Assembly: GCA_020558355.1 (NCBI GenBank)
Contig: JAJCKG010000001.1
Location: 248,001-312,000, forward strand
Length of the DNA: 64,000 bases
Source of the DNA: a bacterium 210820-DFI.6.37
Lineage (GTDB): Bacteria; Bacillota; Clostridia; Peptostreptococcales; Anaerovoracaceae
Reading direction: 5' to 3'
Part shown: in pieces, positions 49,788 to 58,541 of the stretch
Numbering within the stretch: the first letter of the stretch is position 1
Layout: the number at the start of each line of letters is the position of its first letter
The notes under the pieces: generated by a model
What the model was told of the DNA's origin: nothing
Database searches by the model: none
What the model saw: the letters and a program-made list of their open reading frames with translations, nothing else
Made by a program: the position numbers and the translations under genes

Positions 49788-51014
49788 CTATTCCTTCCGG
49801 TCCAGGCGGCGGATCCGGCTCTTTTTTTCCTTTTTTTCTTCCGGATCCTCTTTGATCTCTTCAATGAATTCCGGTTTCTGATCCCGCGGCTCCGTTTCCC
49901 TCAGCCGCTTATCCTCTTCCTCGATCTCCGCTTTAAACGCCTTCTGATCCTCTTCCATGGTCTTTCGGATCAGCTGGATCTTCTGCTCATATTTGCGCCG
50001 GTTTTCCCGGTCGCCTTCCTGGGTGTATATGGCGACCAACTCCTCCATGGTCTCAAGGTGACTGGCATTCATAGTCAGCACCCTTTTAAAGCTGGATACA
50101 GCGTCGCTCTTTCTTCCGGTCATTTCATAGGCCACCCCCAGATAGTAATGAAGCGGCCACCAGGTATTGAACCGGCTGCTTAAAAACGGCTCCAATCGGG
50201 CGATTCCCTCTTCATAGCGCCCGGCCATCACATCATTATAGCCCTGTTCAATCTGAACCGGTTCCTCCAGCTGCTTGATTCTGGTGCGGATCTCTTTTTT
50301 ATCCTTGCCGTTTCTGCTGAACCGGAGAAATTCTCTCCAGGTCAGATCCGCTTTCACATATAGCCCCATATTCAAATACGCGTATCCCAGGTAGTAATAC
50401 CCTTGCGCAAAGCGAGGATGGGTCTCGGTTGTAAGCTCAAAGTAATCCAGCGCTTCCGCTTTAAATCGTCCTACATATTCCTCATTATTGCTGCTTTGGT
50501 ACATAGCCCGGCAGGCTCTGGCATAGCTGTACATAGCGTGAAGATAATCCGGCTTCATGCACAACGCGGCCCGAAAGTGAATACAGGCGTCATCCATAGC
50601 TCCCCGCTCGGCGGCGTCTCTGCCTTCCTTCATCATACCCTCATAAAGCTTATAGTTGTACAGCTTGCTGAGGATGGCCACATAATCCTTCGTATGCTTG
50701 AAATGAGGATCGCAGCCCATAACCCAGGCCATATTCTCCGCAATGGTCAGCATGGACAGTCCTTCACCGCCCGCAAAGACCTTATAGTCCTTTTTACGCA
50801 GGGGGATCGGAACACCCTTCATCAGATCTCCCGCCTTGGATTCCGCTATGAACTTAGGCGAAAACTCATCAAAAACAAATTTACTGAGATACTTTTTAAA
50901 ATATCTGCCTATGCGATCCTCTCTCAGCTGGATATCTGACTGGGAAGGATCTCGTACAACGGTTCTTGTGATCCCCATGCTCTGGGCCAGTGTTTTTTTC
51001 TTTTGTTCTGCCAT
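49788..51014 (-). CDS. Tetratricopeptide-repeat protein
   Basis: 408 aa from ATG 51014 (AGGTGAAG upstream; the longer frame from 51041 overlaps the radical SAM gene). Several TPR units between ~140 and 350 (AALCMKPDYLHAMYSYARA, YYYLGYAYLNMG, HYYLGVAYEMTG). The tail of ~60 residues is highly charged with many Lys and Glu, likely coiled coil. No signal peptide. Last gene of the long operon, 8 nt after the B12-type radical SAM gene. Specific role unknown. Confidence 0.8.
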   Translation of the reverse strand: MAEQKKKTLAQSMGITRTVVRDPSQSDIQLREDRIGRYFKKYLSKFVFDEFSPKFIAESKAGDLMKGVPIPLRKKDYKVFAGGEGLSMLTIAENMAWVMGCDPHFKHTKDYVAILSKLYNYKLYEGMMKEGRDAAERGAMDDACIHFRAALCMKPDYLHAMYSYARACRAMYQSSNNEEYVGRFKAEALDYFELTTETHPRFAQGYYYLGYAYLNMGLYVKADLTWREFLRFSRNGKDKKEIRTRIKQLEEPVQIEQGYNDVMAGRYEEGIARLEPFLSSRFNTWWPLHYYLGVAYEMTGRKSDAVSSFKRVLTMNASHLETMEELVAIYTQEGDRENRRKYEQKIQLIRKTMEEDQKAFKAEIEEEDKRLRETEPRDQKPEFIEEIKEDPEEKKEKKSRIRRLDRKE

Positions 51015-51022
51015 GTCTTCAC

Positions 51023-52522
51023 CTACAGGATGATGCTCCATCCCTTTCTTTTAAATTTTTTGACTGCGTCGAAATTCATTGTTTTTTCCATATCGGCTTC
51101 CAGCAGCGCTTTCATTTTCTCTCCAGCCCCGCGGCGGCAGCCGAACTGGTAAAGGATGCGGTACAGATCCTCCTTTTTATGGGATTTGTGCTGAAAGCCG
51201 CCGGCGTAATAATCATCCGCGAAGGCCTCATAAAAATCAAACGGTGTCCGGGCCATCTGTTTTGTCGCCCACGAAAGAGCCGAGCTGAACCCGCCCCGGT
51301 TATGATAAAGGTCCAGTACCTCTTCAATCCGCTTTAGCCCGCAAAGCTCCTCTGCGGAGATGAACATATTGGAAATCACCTGATAAGGCGCTTTCTCCAT
51401 ATATACATAGCCATAGCGCTTTGCCTCCCGCCTGATTTTGGTTCCCTTTAGCAGCTTGAGAAACCCCAGCTGCAGGTTGTCCGCCCCCAGCTCATAAACA
51501 TCATTAAAGGACTGGCGAAAGGAGGCGTAATCCTCAAAAGGAAGCCCCGCAATCAGATCTGTGTGGATGTGACTGTTTCCCATTTCCACGAGCCGGCGCA
51601 CATTCTTTCGCAGCTTCTTTGTATCACCGGACCGGTCTACCGCGGCAAGAGCCCGCGGGTTTGTGGACTGTATGCCGATCTCAAACTGAAACAGTCCCTT
51701 TCTGGCCGTCCCAAGAAGCTCCAGCGTTTCCTCATCCAGCAGATCGCCGCAGATTTCAAAATGGAAATTGGTCACATGGTTATCCCTCTCAATGAGGTAA
51801 CGGAACAGCTCCAGACTGCGCCCGCGGTCCCAGTTAAAGGTTCGGTCCAGGAACTTCACCTGCTTCACTGTATTATGTAAAAAGCGGTCCAGATCCGCTT
51901 TGACCCGCTCTCTTGGAAGCTCCCGGACCTTGCGATCCAGAGAAGAAATACAGTAGCTGCACCGGAAAGGGCAGCCCCGGGAAGCCTCATAATAAATCAC
52001 CTTATCCTCTTCGCAAGGAAATTCCTGATAGGGCTGAGTCAGCCCGCTGAAATCCACTGGGCAGGGGGCTGGTCCGGCAAAGACCGTATCCCCCTTTCGA
52101 AACAGCAGCCCTTCCACATCCTGAAAGGAACCTGCCCCCTCCAGCGCCCGGCACCACTTCGCAAAGGAGTCTTCTCCCTCCCCCGCTATGAGGAAATCCA
52201 CAAAAGGATTCTGTTCCATAAAGGCCCGGCAGTCATAGCTTACCTCCGGTCCTCCAAAAAGGATCACAGTCCTTGGACAGGCTTTTTTCAGATCTGCCGC
52301 CAGCTGCAGCGTCTTTTCTATATTCCAGATGTAAACAGAAAAACAGACGGCGTCAAATCCACCCATCACCAGCTCATTGAAGATATAATCCCGGCTGTTA
52401 TTAATGGTAAATTCCTGTATTTCCAGCTGGCCGCAATGCTTCCTTCCTGCCATATACAGGTATTTCAAAGCCAGATTGGAATGAACATATTTTGAATTAA
52501 GGGTAGTCAGCAATACCTTCAT
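51023..52522 (-). CDS. B12-binding-domain radical SAM protein (DUF4080)
   Basis: About 499 aa from ATG 52522 with GCGGAGAAAAC upstream. Order: N-terminal cobalamin-binding-like domain (VILFGGPEVSYD near 85), radical SAM core with the 4Fe-4S motif CPFRCSYC (C-x3-C-x2-C) near 185, and the C-terminal DUF4080. These proteins modify unknown substrates. The canonical DxHxxG cobalamin-His motif is not seen, so B12 may be bound base-off in another way or not at all. Coupled to a second radical SAM gene upstream (10-nt gap). Confidence 0.85.
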   Translation of the reverse strand: MKVLLTTLNSKYVHSNLALKYLYMAGRKHCGQLEIQEFTINNSRDYIFNELVMGGFDAVCFSVYIWNIEKTLQLAADLKKACPRTVILFGGPEVSYDCRAFMEQNPFVDFLIAGEGEDSFAKWCRALEGAGSFQDVEGLLFRKGDTVFAGPAPCPVDFSGLTQPYQEFPCEEDKVIYYEASRGCPFRCSYCISSLDRKVRELPRERVKADLDRFLHNTVKQVKFLDRTFNWDRGRSLELFRYLIERDNHVTNFHFEICGDLLDEETLELLGTARKGLFQFEIGIQSTNPRALAAVDRSGDTKKLRKNVRRLVEMGNSHIHTDLIAGLPFEDYASFRQSFNDVYELGADNLQLGFLKLLKGTKIRREAKRYGYVYMEKAPYQVISNMFISAEELCGLKRIEEVLDLYHNRGGFSSALSWATKQMARTPFDFYEAFADDYYAGGFQHKSHKKEDLYRILYQFGCRRGAGEKMKALLEADMEKTMNFDAVKKFKRKGWSIIL

Positions 52523-52532
52523 GTTTTCTCCG

Positions 52533-53405
52533 CTACAGCATCCGGAAACGCTCATCCTTCAGCATATTATGATCCTTCATAGCCCTGCGCAGCATATCGA
52601 TCATCTTATCCTTATCCCTCGGCAGATCGCCCCGAAGGGATACATAGTTGGAAGCGTGATTGCTGCGGAACACGCATTTTTCCTTTACATCGATATTCTT
52701 CAGCATCAAAAGGGTCTCCGCCACAACCTCTTCCGCTGTCAGCACCTGAAATTTTCCGGAACGGATATCCGCTTCCAGAGGAACGCCCGGCTCTACCATC
52801 AGAGTGAGCAGTCCCACATAGGAGGGCTCCATCTCACTGATCATCGTTCCAGTCTGAATGGCGTGGTCCTCCCAGCCGTCTCTTCCGCCCATACCGGAAA
52901 TAAAGGTGACAGAAGCCTTAATGCCGGAAGCCTCGATTTTCCGTACCGCTTCAATCAGCTGAGCGCGGGTAACGCCCTTGCAAATATCCTTTAAGACTTT
53001 ATCGCTTCCTGACTCAGCGCCGATATAGATGATACCCACCCCATTATCGTAAAGCTCCTTCAATTCCTCCGGCGTCTTGTTCAGCACGTCCTGAGGGGAG
53101 CCGTAAACGCTGACCCGCTCGCACTCCGGAAACAGCCGGTTGATATGGTTCAGGATCCGCATCAGCTTGGCGTTGCTCAGGACCAGCGCGTCGCCGTCAG
53201 CCAGAAAGATCCGGTCTACTCTGCGGTAGCGGCGGCGCGCCATATCCAGATCTTCCAGCACTTCATCCTGATTTCTTACCCGGAAGGTCTTATCCTTGAA
53301 CATGCTGCAGAAGGTACACTGATTATGGGCGCATCCGATGGTCACCTGCAGAATCAGGCTGTACGCTTCACTTGGGGGTCTGAAAATATTTCCTTCATAT
53401 CTCAT
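52533..53405 (-). CDS. Radical SAM protein
   Basis: 290 aa. The iron-sulfur motif is in GCAHNQCTFC (C-x4-C-x2-C, a variant spacing characteristic of one uncharacterised subfamily). The barrel continues with ADGDALVLSN and YIGAESGSD near 115. Related proteins are annotated as generic radical SAM or coproporphyrinogen-oxidase-like. AAGGAGAG precedes the ATG, 15 nt after argS. Substrate unknown. Confidence 0.87.
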   Translation of the reverse strand: MRYEGNIFRPPSEAYSLILQVTIGCAHNQCTFCSMFKDKTFRVRNQDEVLEDLDMARRRYRRVDRIFLADGDALVLSNAKLMRILNHINRLFPECERVSVYGSPQDVLNKTPEELKELYDNGVGIIYIGAESGSDKVLKDICKGVTRAQLIEAVRKIEASGIKASVTFISGMGGRDGWEDHAIQTGTMISEMEPSYVGLLTLMVEPGVPLEADIRSGKFQVLTAEEVVAETLLMLKNIDVKEKCVFRSNHASNYVSLRGDLPRDKDKMIDMLRRAMKDHNMLKDERFRML

Positions 53406-53420
53406 GAATGATAACTCTCC

Positions 53421-55136
53421 TTACATTTTTTCCGGAGCCTGGATACCCAGAAGGCCCAGTCCGTTCTTGATGGTATTCTTGGCTGCTATAACCAGGGCAA
53501 CCTTGGCGGTCTTCTCCGCTTCATCCTCTACCAGAACATGTTCATCATGATAGAAGCGGTTGAAGGCCTGCGCTATATCTACAATATGTCTTGTAACAAT
53601 AGATGGTTCATATTTATCGCCGGCTTCCATAACAACAGCAGGGAAGTCGTAGATCAGACGGATCAGCTCATAAGCGCTGTCGCCTGTAATATACGCGGCG
53701 TCAATATCGCCGGAGGAGGCTTTGGCTACAATCTCATCTCCCGCTTTTCTCAGCACGCTGGCCGCTCTCGCGTGGGTGTACTGCACGTAAGGTCCTGTCT
53801 CTCCTTCAAAGTTAAGCACCTTATCCCAGGAGAACACATAGTCCTTGATCCGGTTGTTGGACAGTTCCTGGAACATAACAGCCCCGATACCTACCATATG
53901 AGCAGTCTCATCAATGCTGTCCGTATTGACATTCTTTTCTTTGATGATCTCCCTCGTCTGTTCTACAGCCCGGTTCAGCACGTCCTCCAGGAATACGACT
54001 CTGCCCTGTCTTGTAGACATGGTCCCATCCTCCAGGCTTACAAGACCAAACGGAACGTGTACACAGTCGCGCGCCCAGTCATAGCCCAGCAGCTCTACAA
54101 TCTGAATCCACTGCTGGAAGTGAAGGTTCTGCTGGGAGGCTACTACATAAATATTCTTGTAGAAGTCGTAGGTTTCCTTTCTGTAAACGGCAGCCGCGAT
54201 ATCCCTTGTGATATACAGCGTAGAACCGTCGGATTTTGTGATCAGCGCCGGAGACATTCCATACTCTTCCAGATTGACAATCTGCGCTCCCTGGGATTCT
54301 TCCAGCAGCTCCGCGTCCTTCAGTTCCTGTACGAATCTTGGCATCTTATCGGAATAGAAGCTTTCTCCCGCGTAGGAGTCGAATTCGATGCCCAGCATTT
54401 TGTAAACTCTCGTAAATTCTTTGAGGCTTTCATCCCGGAACCACTGCCACAGCTCCACTTCCTCCGGTTCGCCTTTTTCCAGCTTCGCGAAGATATCTCT
54501 GGCTTCCTGATCCAGACTCGGGTCCTTTTCCGCTTCCACATGGAACTTGGTATAATAGGAAAGAAGAGTCTTGATGGGTTCGTTGATCACATCTTCTTTG
54601 TTTCCCCATCTTCTGTAAGCGCAGATCATCTTTCCAAACTGGGTGCCGTAATCCCCCAGATGATTGATCCGGACCGTGTCGTAACCCAGGAAATCATAGA
54701 TTTTATATATGGAGTTTCCGATAACCGTGCTTCTGATGTGTCCGATGTGGAACGGCTTCGCAATGTTCGGGGAAGAATATTCCACAATAACCGTCTTGCC
54801 TTTTCCAGCGTCAGCGCGGCCATAATCGTCTCCCTTCTCGATGACTTCCCGGACAGTGTCTTTTACATACATATCTCTTGAAAGGAACATATTTACATAA
54901 GCGTTAACCTGCTCCACCTTTTCAAAAACAGGGTCCTCACTGATTTTTTCCGCAATACCCTTCGCGATCATTGGAGGGGCTTTGCGCAGCACCTTTGCGA
55001 GCTTGAAGCATGGAAACGCGTAATCTCCCATTTTTTTGTCAGAAGGGATCTCGATCATATTCCGCAGCTCTTCCGCGGTAAGTCCCTCTACTGCCTCGCT
55101 TAAAATCTCCGCAATCTTCTCTTTGTAATTAATCAT
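53421..55136 (-). CDS. argS: Arginyl-tRNA synthetase
   Basis: 571 aa class I synthetase. N-terminal tRNA-D-loop domain, HIGH motif in PFHIGHIRST (about 130), KMSK equivalent MSTRQG near 360, and the C-terminal helical anticodon domain ending IKNGLGLLGIQAPEKM. Overlaps the DUF523 gene by 8 nt, so the two are coupled. Length is as usual. Confidence 0.97.
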   Translation of the reverse strand: MINYKEKIAEILSEAVEGLTAEELRNMIEIPSDKKMGDYAFPCFKLAKVLRKAPPMIAKGIAEKISEDPVFEKVEQVNAYVNMFLSRDMYVKDTVREVIEKGDDYGRADAGKGKTVIVEYSSPNIAKPFHIGHIRSTVIGNSIYKIYDFLGYDTVRINHLGDYGTQFGKMICAYRRWGNKEDVINEPIKTLLSYYTKFHVEAEKDPSLDQEARDIFAKLEKGEPEEVELWQWFRDESLKEFTRVYKMLGIEFDSYAGESFYSDKMPRFVQELKDAELLEESQGAQIVNLEEYGMSPALITKSDGSTLYITRDIAAAVYRKETYDFYKNIYVVASQQNLHFQQWIQIVELLGYDWARDCVHVPFGLVSLEDGTMSTRQGRVVFLEDVLNRAVEQTREIIKEKNVNTDSIDETAHMVGIGAVMFQELSNNRIKDYVFSWDKVLNFEGETGPYVQYTHARAASVLRKAGDEIVAKASSGDIDAAYITGDSAYELIRLIYDFPAVVMEAGDKYEPSIVTRHIVDIAQAFNRFYHDEHVLVEDEAEKTAKVALVIAAKNTIKNGLGLLGIQAPEKM

Positions 55137-55572
55137 GTTCTATGTTCTCCTTTTCCGTAATCACATCAATATTATCCTCTTTCAAAAGGCGGACCAGATG
55201 TCCGTCGCCATCCGTCAGACGGCCTGAAAATGTGCCGTCGTAAATGCGGTCTTTTCCGCAGGAGGGGCTTTTGGCCTTGAGTATGGCTCCTTCAATGGTT
55301 TCTCCCGCTTTTCGGGCTGTTTCTTTGGCCTCTTTATAAGACTGGAAAGCGCCCCGGATAAAGTCCGCTGTCAGGTCGCGGCCTTCCGCGTCCAGCACCT
55401 GATCCCCTACAATTTCAGCGGGAGGTCTGGGAGCCGGAAGTCCTGCCCGGGTCTCCGGACAGACCGTTACATAGCTGTGGCGCCGCGCGAACTCCGCCAC
55501 CCATTCGCAGTAATTGTTGCCGCCGTTGTATTTACAGTTTTCTCCCAGCAGACACGCGCTGATTATATACAT
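55129..55572 (-). CDS. DUF523 family protein
   Basis: 147 aa. Family landmarks: ISACLLGENCKYNGG at the N-terminus, VCPETRAGLPAPRPPAEI near 38, and the cysteine motif KAKSPSCG near 97. Function not established; the conserved Cys and Pro-rich loop hint at a metal site. It sits between mutS2 and argS, with 11 nt and an 8-nt overlap. Confidence 0.9.
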   Translation of the reverse strand: MYIISACLLGENCKYNGGNNYCEWVAEFARRHSYVTVCPETRAGLPAPRPPAEIVGDQVLDAEGRDLTADFIRGAFQSYKEAKETARKAGETIEGAILKAKSPSCGKDRIYDGTFSGRLTDGDGHLVRLLKEDNIDVITEKENIEHD

Positions 55573-55583
55573 AAGCTTTTCCT

Positions 55584-57962
55584 CTATTTCAAAGTGACAA
55601 CTGTAACGCCGTCACCGCCTTCATCAAAATTGCCTTTCCGATAACGTTTTACATGCTTGTGGGAACGCATCATATCCTGAAGGCCCCGCTTCAGAATTCC
55701 TTCCCCTCTGCCGTGAATCACCGTTACTTCCTTCAGTCCGGCCATAGTAGCGTCATCCAGATATTTATCCACATCCATAGCGGCGTCGTCCAGATTCTTT
55801 CCCCGCACATCGATGGAAATAGAAACATTCTGCGCTTTTTTGCGGTACATGCTGCCGTAGCTTTTCTTTACCTTTTTCGGGCGGTTGATATCCAGCGCCC
55901 CGCCTTCGATCAGCATGATATCGTCCAGTTTTACCTTGGCTTTCAGGATGCCTACCTGAACCATCAGCTCGCCCTTATCATCCGGCAGAGAAACGATTTC
56001 TCCGTTCTGCCCTAGGCTCAGTACCTTCACCCGATCGGAAAGCTTCAGATCCTCAGGCGCTACTGGATTATCATTGACTTCCCGGATGACTTTTTCCCGG
56101 TATCTGCCGGCCGCGTCCTTGATCCGCTTTCGGTTCTCATCGAACTTTTTATTTCGCTGGCCTAAGCTTTCGATCTTGTTCAGCTCCCGCAGCTCTTCCT
56201 GGACCTCTTTAGAAAGCTCCCTGGCTTCTTGGATCATGCCGCGCGCTTCTTCTCTGGCCTGGCTCAGAATCTTTTCCTTCTGCTCTTCCAGCTTCCGGCT
56301 TTTTTTATCCAACTCTTCCTTCTGCCGCTTCATAGCGATGTTCAGCATAATAGCTTCATCCCGCTCTTCTTCCGCAGCCTTCTTATCGGCTTCCAGTGCG
56401 GAGATTACCTCCTCAAAGGCGATATCGCCGCCGTCCAAGAGCTTTCTGGACCGCTCTATGATTCCTTCCGGAAGTCCCAGCTTTCTGGAGATTTCAAAAG
56501 CGTTGGATTTTCCCGGTATACCGATAACCAGCCGGTAAGTGGGACTGAGGGTCTCCACGTCAAATTCCATGGAAGCGTTTTCTACTCCATCTGTGGAAAT
56601 GGCGTATTTTTTCAGCTCCGTATAATGGGTAGTGGCAATCGTCCTCGCTCCCTTTTCCCGCAGGCGCTCCAGAATGGAAATGGCCAGAGCCGCTCCCTCT
56701 GTCGGATCGGTGCCCGCGCCCAGTTCATCCACCAGGACCAGGCATTCTTCCCCCGCGTGTTCCACAATGTCTACGATATTGGTCATATGAGAGGAAAAAG
56801 TGGAAAGGCTCTGCTCGATACTCTGTTCGTCGCCGATATCCGCGAAGATCTCCTTCCACACCGGTATCCTGCTTCCACAGGCCGCCGGAATGTGAAGTCC
56901 GGTCTGGGCCATCATAGACAGCAGCCCTACCGTCTTCAGCGTGACAGTCTTGCCTCCCGTATTTGGTCCGGTTATCACCAGCGTATCATAGCTTCCTCCT
57001 ATGGAAACATTCACAGGGACTACCTTCTTCGGGTCAATAAGCGGATGTCTCGCTTCCTTTAAAATCAGCTCGCCCCCTTCATCTACCGAAGGCTCTTCTC
57101 CGCGGTGCCGCGCAGAAAGCTTTCCCTTTGCCATAATCACATCCAGCTGAATCAGCAGCTTCTGATTATTGAGCAGCTCCCGGTAATGCTCCGCCACCCG
57201 CCCGGAAAGCTCCGAAAGGATTCGTTCAATCTCCGCCTTTTCCTGCAGCTCCAGCTGCCGCAGCTCATTGTTCAGATTGACGATGACCTGGGGTTCAATG
57301 AACAGCGTGGCTCCTGTGCTGCTCTGATCGTGGATGATGCCCGGAAATTTCCCCCGATGCTCCTGCTTGACCGGGATCACATAGCGCCCGTCTCTTACCG
57401 TAACGATGGCGTCCTGCAGCATAGTCTTGTTATCAGCGGATCCTATGATCTGATTCATCTTTGCCTTCAGAGCGTCGTTCTGCCGGACGATGGCTCTTCG
57501 AACGCCGCAAAGCTCCGGGCTGGCATTGTCCGCCATTTCATCTTCTGACAAAATACATCGGCCGATTTCCTCTTCCAGACTTTTATGGACGGCAAGAACT
57601 TCTCCGATGCTCTGAATCACCGGCAGCGGCGGCAGATCACTTTTCAGAAATACGGTAACCCGACGGGCAAGACTCATATTATAGTGAACCTGCAGCAGCT
57701 GCTTCATGGTCAGACTCCCGCCCTTCCGGCAAAGGTGGAGGCTGTCCTCAATATCATAAAAACCACCGAGGGGTAGAGGCCCTTTACAGGCAATGAGTGT
57801 CACCGCTTCCGTGGTTTCCATCAGCATGTCCCTTATGGCAGGAACATCTCGAAAAGGCCGCAGCTCTGAAATGATCTTCTTGGCCATTTCAGAGCCCGCC
57901 TCTCCTTTTAATTGTTCTATGATCTTGTTGTATTCTAAAACATTGATCGCTTTTTTCTTCAT
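55584..57962 (-). CDS. mutS2: Endonuclease MutS2
   Basis: 792 aa MutS homologue lacking the mismatch-recognition domain. Clamp and ATPase: Walker A GPNTGGKTVTLK near 335, DELGAGTDPTEGAA near 410, a long coiled coil at 510-620, then a basic KOW-like segment and the C-terminal Smr nuclease domain (IDVRGKNLDDA, VIHGRGEGILK). Known roles are suppression of recombination and rescue of collided ribosomes. Located between zapA and DUF523, an arrangement seen in many Firmicutes. Confidence 0.96.
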   Translation of the reverse strand: MKKKAINVLEYNKIIEQLKGEAGSEMAKKIISELRPFRDVPAIRDMLMETTEAVTLIACKGPLPLGGFYDIEDSLHLCRKGGSLTMKQLLQVHYNMSLARRVTVFLKSDLPPLPVIQSIGEVLAVHKSLEEEIGRCILSEDEMADNASPELCGVRRAIVRQNDALKAKMNQIIGSADNKTMLQDAIVTVRDGRYVIPVKQEHRGKFPGIIHDQSSTGATLFIEPQVIVNLNNELRQLELQEKAEIERILSELSGRVAEHYRELLNNQKLLIQLDVIMAKGKLSARHRGEEPSVDEGGELILKEARHPLIDPKKVVPVNVSIGGSYDTLVITGPNTGGKTVTLKTVGLLSMMAQTGLHIPAACGSRIPVWKEIFADIGDEQSIEQSLSTFSSHMTNIVDIVEHAGEECLVLVDELGAGTDPTEGAALAISILERLREKGARTIATTHYTELKKYAISTDGVENASMEFDVETLSPTYRLVIGIPGKSNAFEISRKLGLPEGIIERSRKLLDGGDIAFEEVISALEADKKAAEEERDEAIMLNIAMKRQKEELDKKSRKLEEQKEKILSQAREEARGMIQEARELSKEVQEELRELNKIESLGQRNKKFDENRKRIKDAAGRYREKVIREVNDNPVAPEDLKLSDRVKVLSLGQNGEIVSLPDDKGELMVQVGILKAKVKLDDIMLIEGGALDINRPKKVKKSYGSMYRKKAQNVSISIDVRGKNLDDAAMDVDKYLDDATMAGLKEVTVIHGRGEGILKRGLQDMMRSHKHVKRYRKGNFDEGGDGVTVVTLK

Positions 57963-57971
57963 TTATTTCCT

Positions 57972-58529
57972 TTATTCCATATTCCGTCTGTAAGTCTCCA
58001 GCTCTTTCTTCAGCTGAAGATTTTCCATCTGAAGGTCAAAGAAACTGTTTTCCAGCTCTTTGCATTTGGCTTCCGCCTCGGCGACTTCTTCCCTGGAATG
58101 CTCCCGAATCTCCTCAGCCGCCTGTTTTCCGGCATCCTTCAGTTCCAGGATCTCCCGTTCCTTGGCAGCTACCTCCTTCTGCAGGTCTTCGCTTCTCTGC
58201 ATTACACTCTGGGTTTCTTCCTTGTACTGAATAAAGTTTTTCTTGGCTTCATCCCAGAGCTGAACGTAATGCTGCGCGTCCTTTTCCAGCTGGACATTCA
58301 ATTTTTTCAGTTCTTCGACCTCTTCTTTGCTGTCAAAGCTTTCATCGGCAATATTGACTGCCGACAGTACTGCCAGGTCGGTAACAGAGCAAGAGGACGC
58401 CGCGCTGGCAATTTCATGCATCCGGCCGTCCACATAAGCAGCCACCTTTACGATCTGCTCTCTGGACTTTTCTCCGGATATCACATATTCCTGTCCATAA
58501 ATTTTTACACTTACTTTGTTGCTTTCCAT
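57972..58529 (-). CDS. zapA: Cell division protein ZapA, extended form
   Basis: 185 aa. The N-terminal ~75 residues are the ZapA domain (VKIYGQEYVISG, VDGRMHEI, SVTDLAVLSAVNIADE), which cross-links FtsZ filaments. It is followed by ~110 residues of continuous coiled coil, so it is longer than Bacillus ZapA (85 aa). GGGAG precedes the ATG. ftsZ lies 4 kb upstream on the same strand. Confidence 0.9.
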   Translation of the reverse strand: MESNKVSVKIYGQEYVISGEKSREQIVKVAAYVDGRMHEIASAASSCSVTDLAVLSAVNIADESFDSKEEVEELKKLNVQLEKDAQHYVQLWDEAKKNFIQYKEETQSVMQRSEDLQKEVAAKEREILELKDAGKQAAEEIREHSREEVAEAEAKCKELENSFFDLQMENLQLKKELETYRRNME

Positions 58530-58541
58530 AGCGATACTCCC

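Noticed and set aside
49661..49855. Plus-strand 64-codon frame over the folded element
   Set aside because: It runs into the 3' end of the TPR gene and has no ribosome site; explained by the stems.
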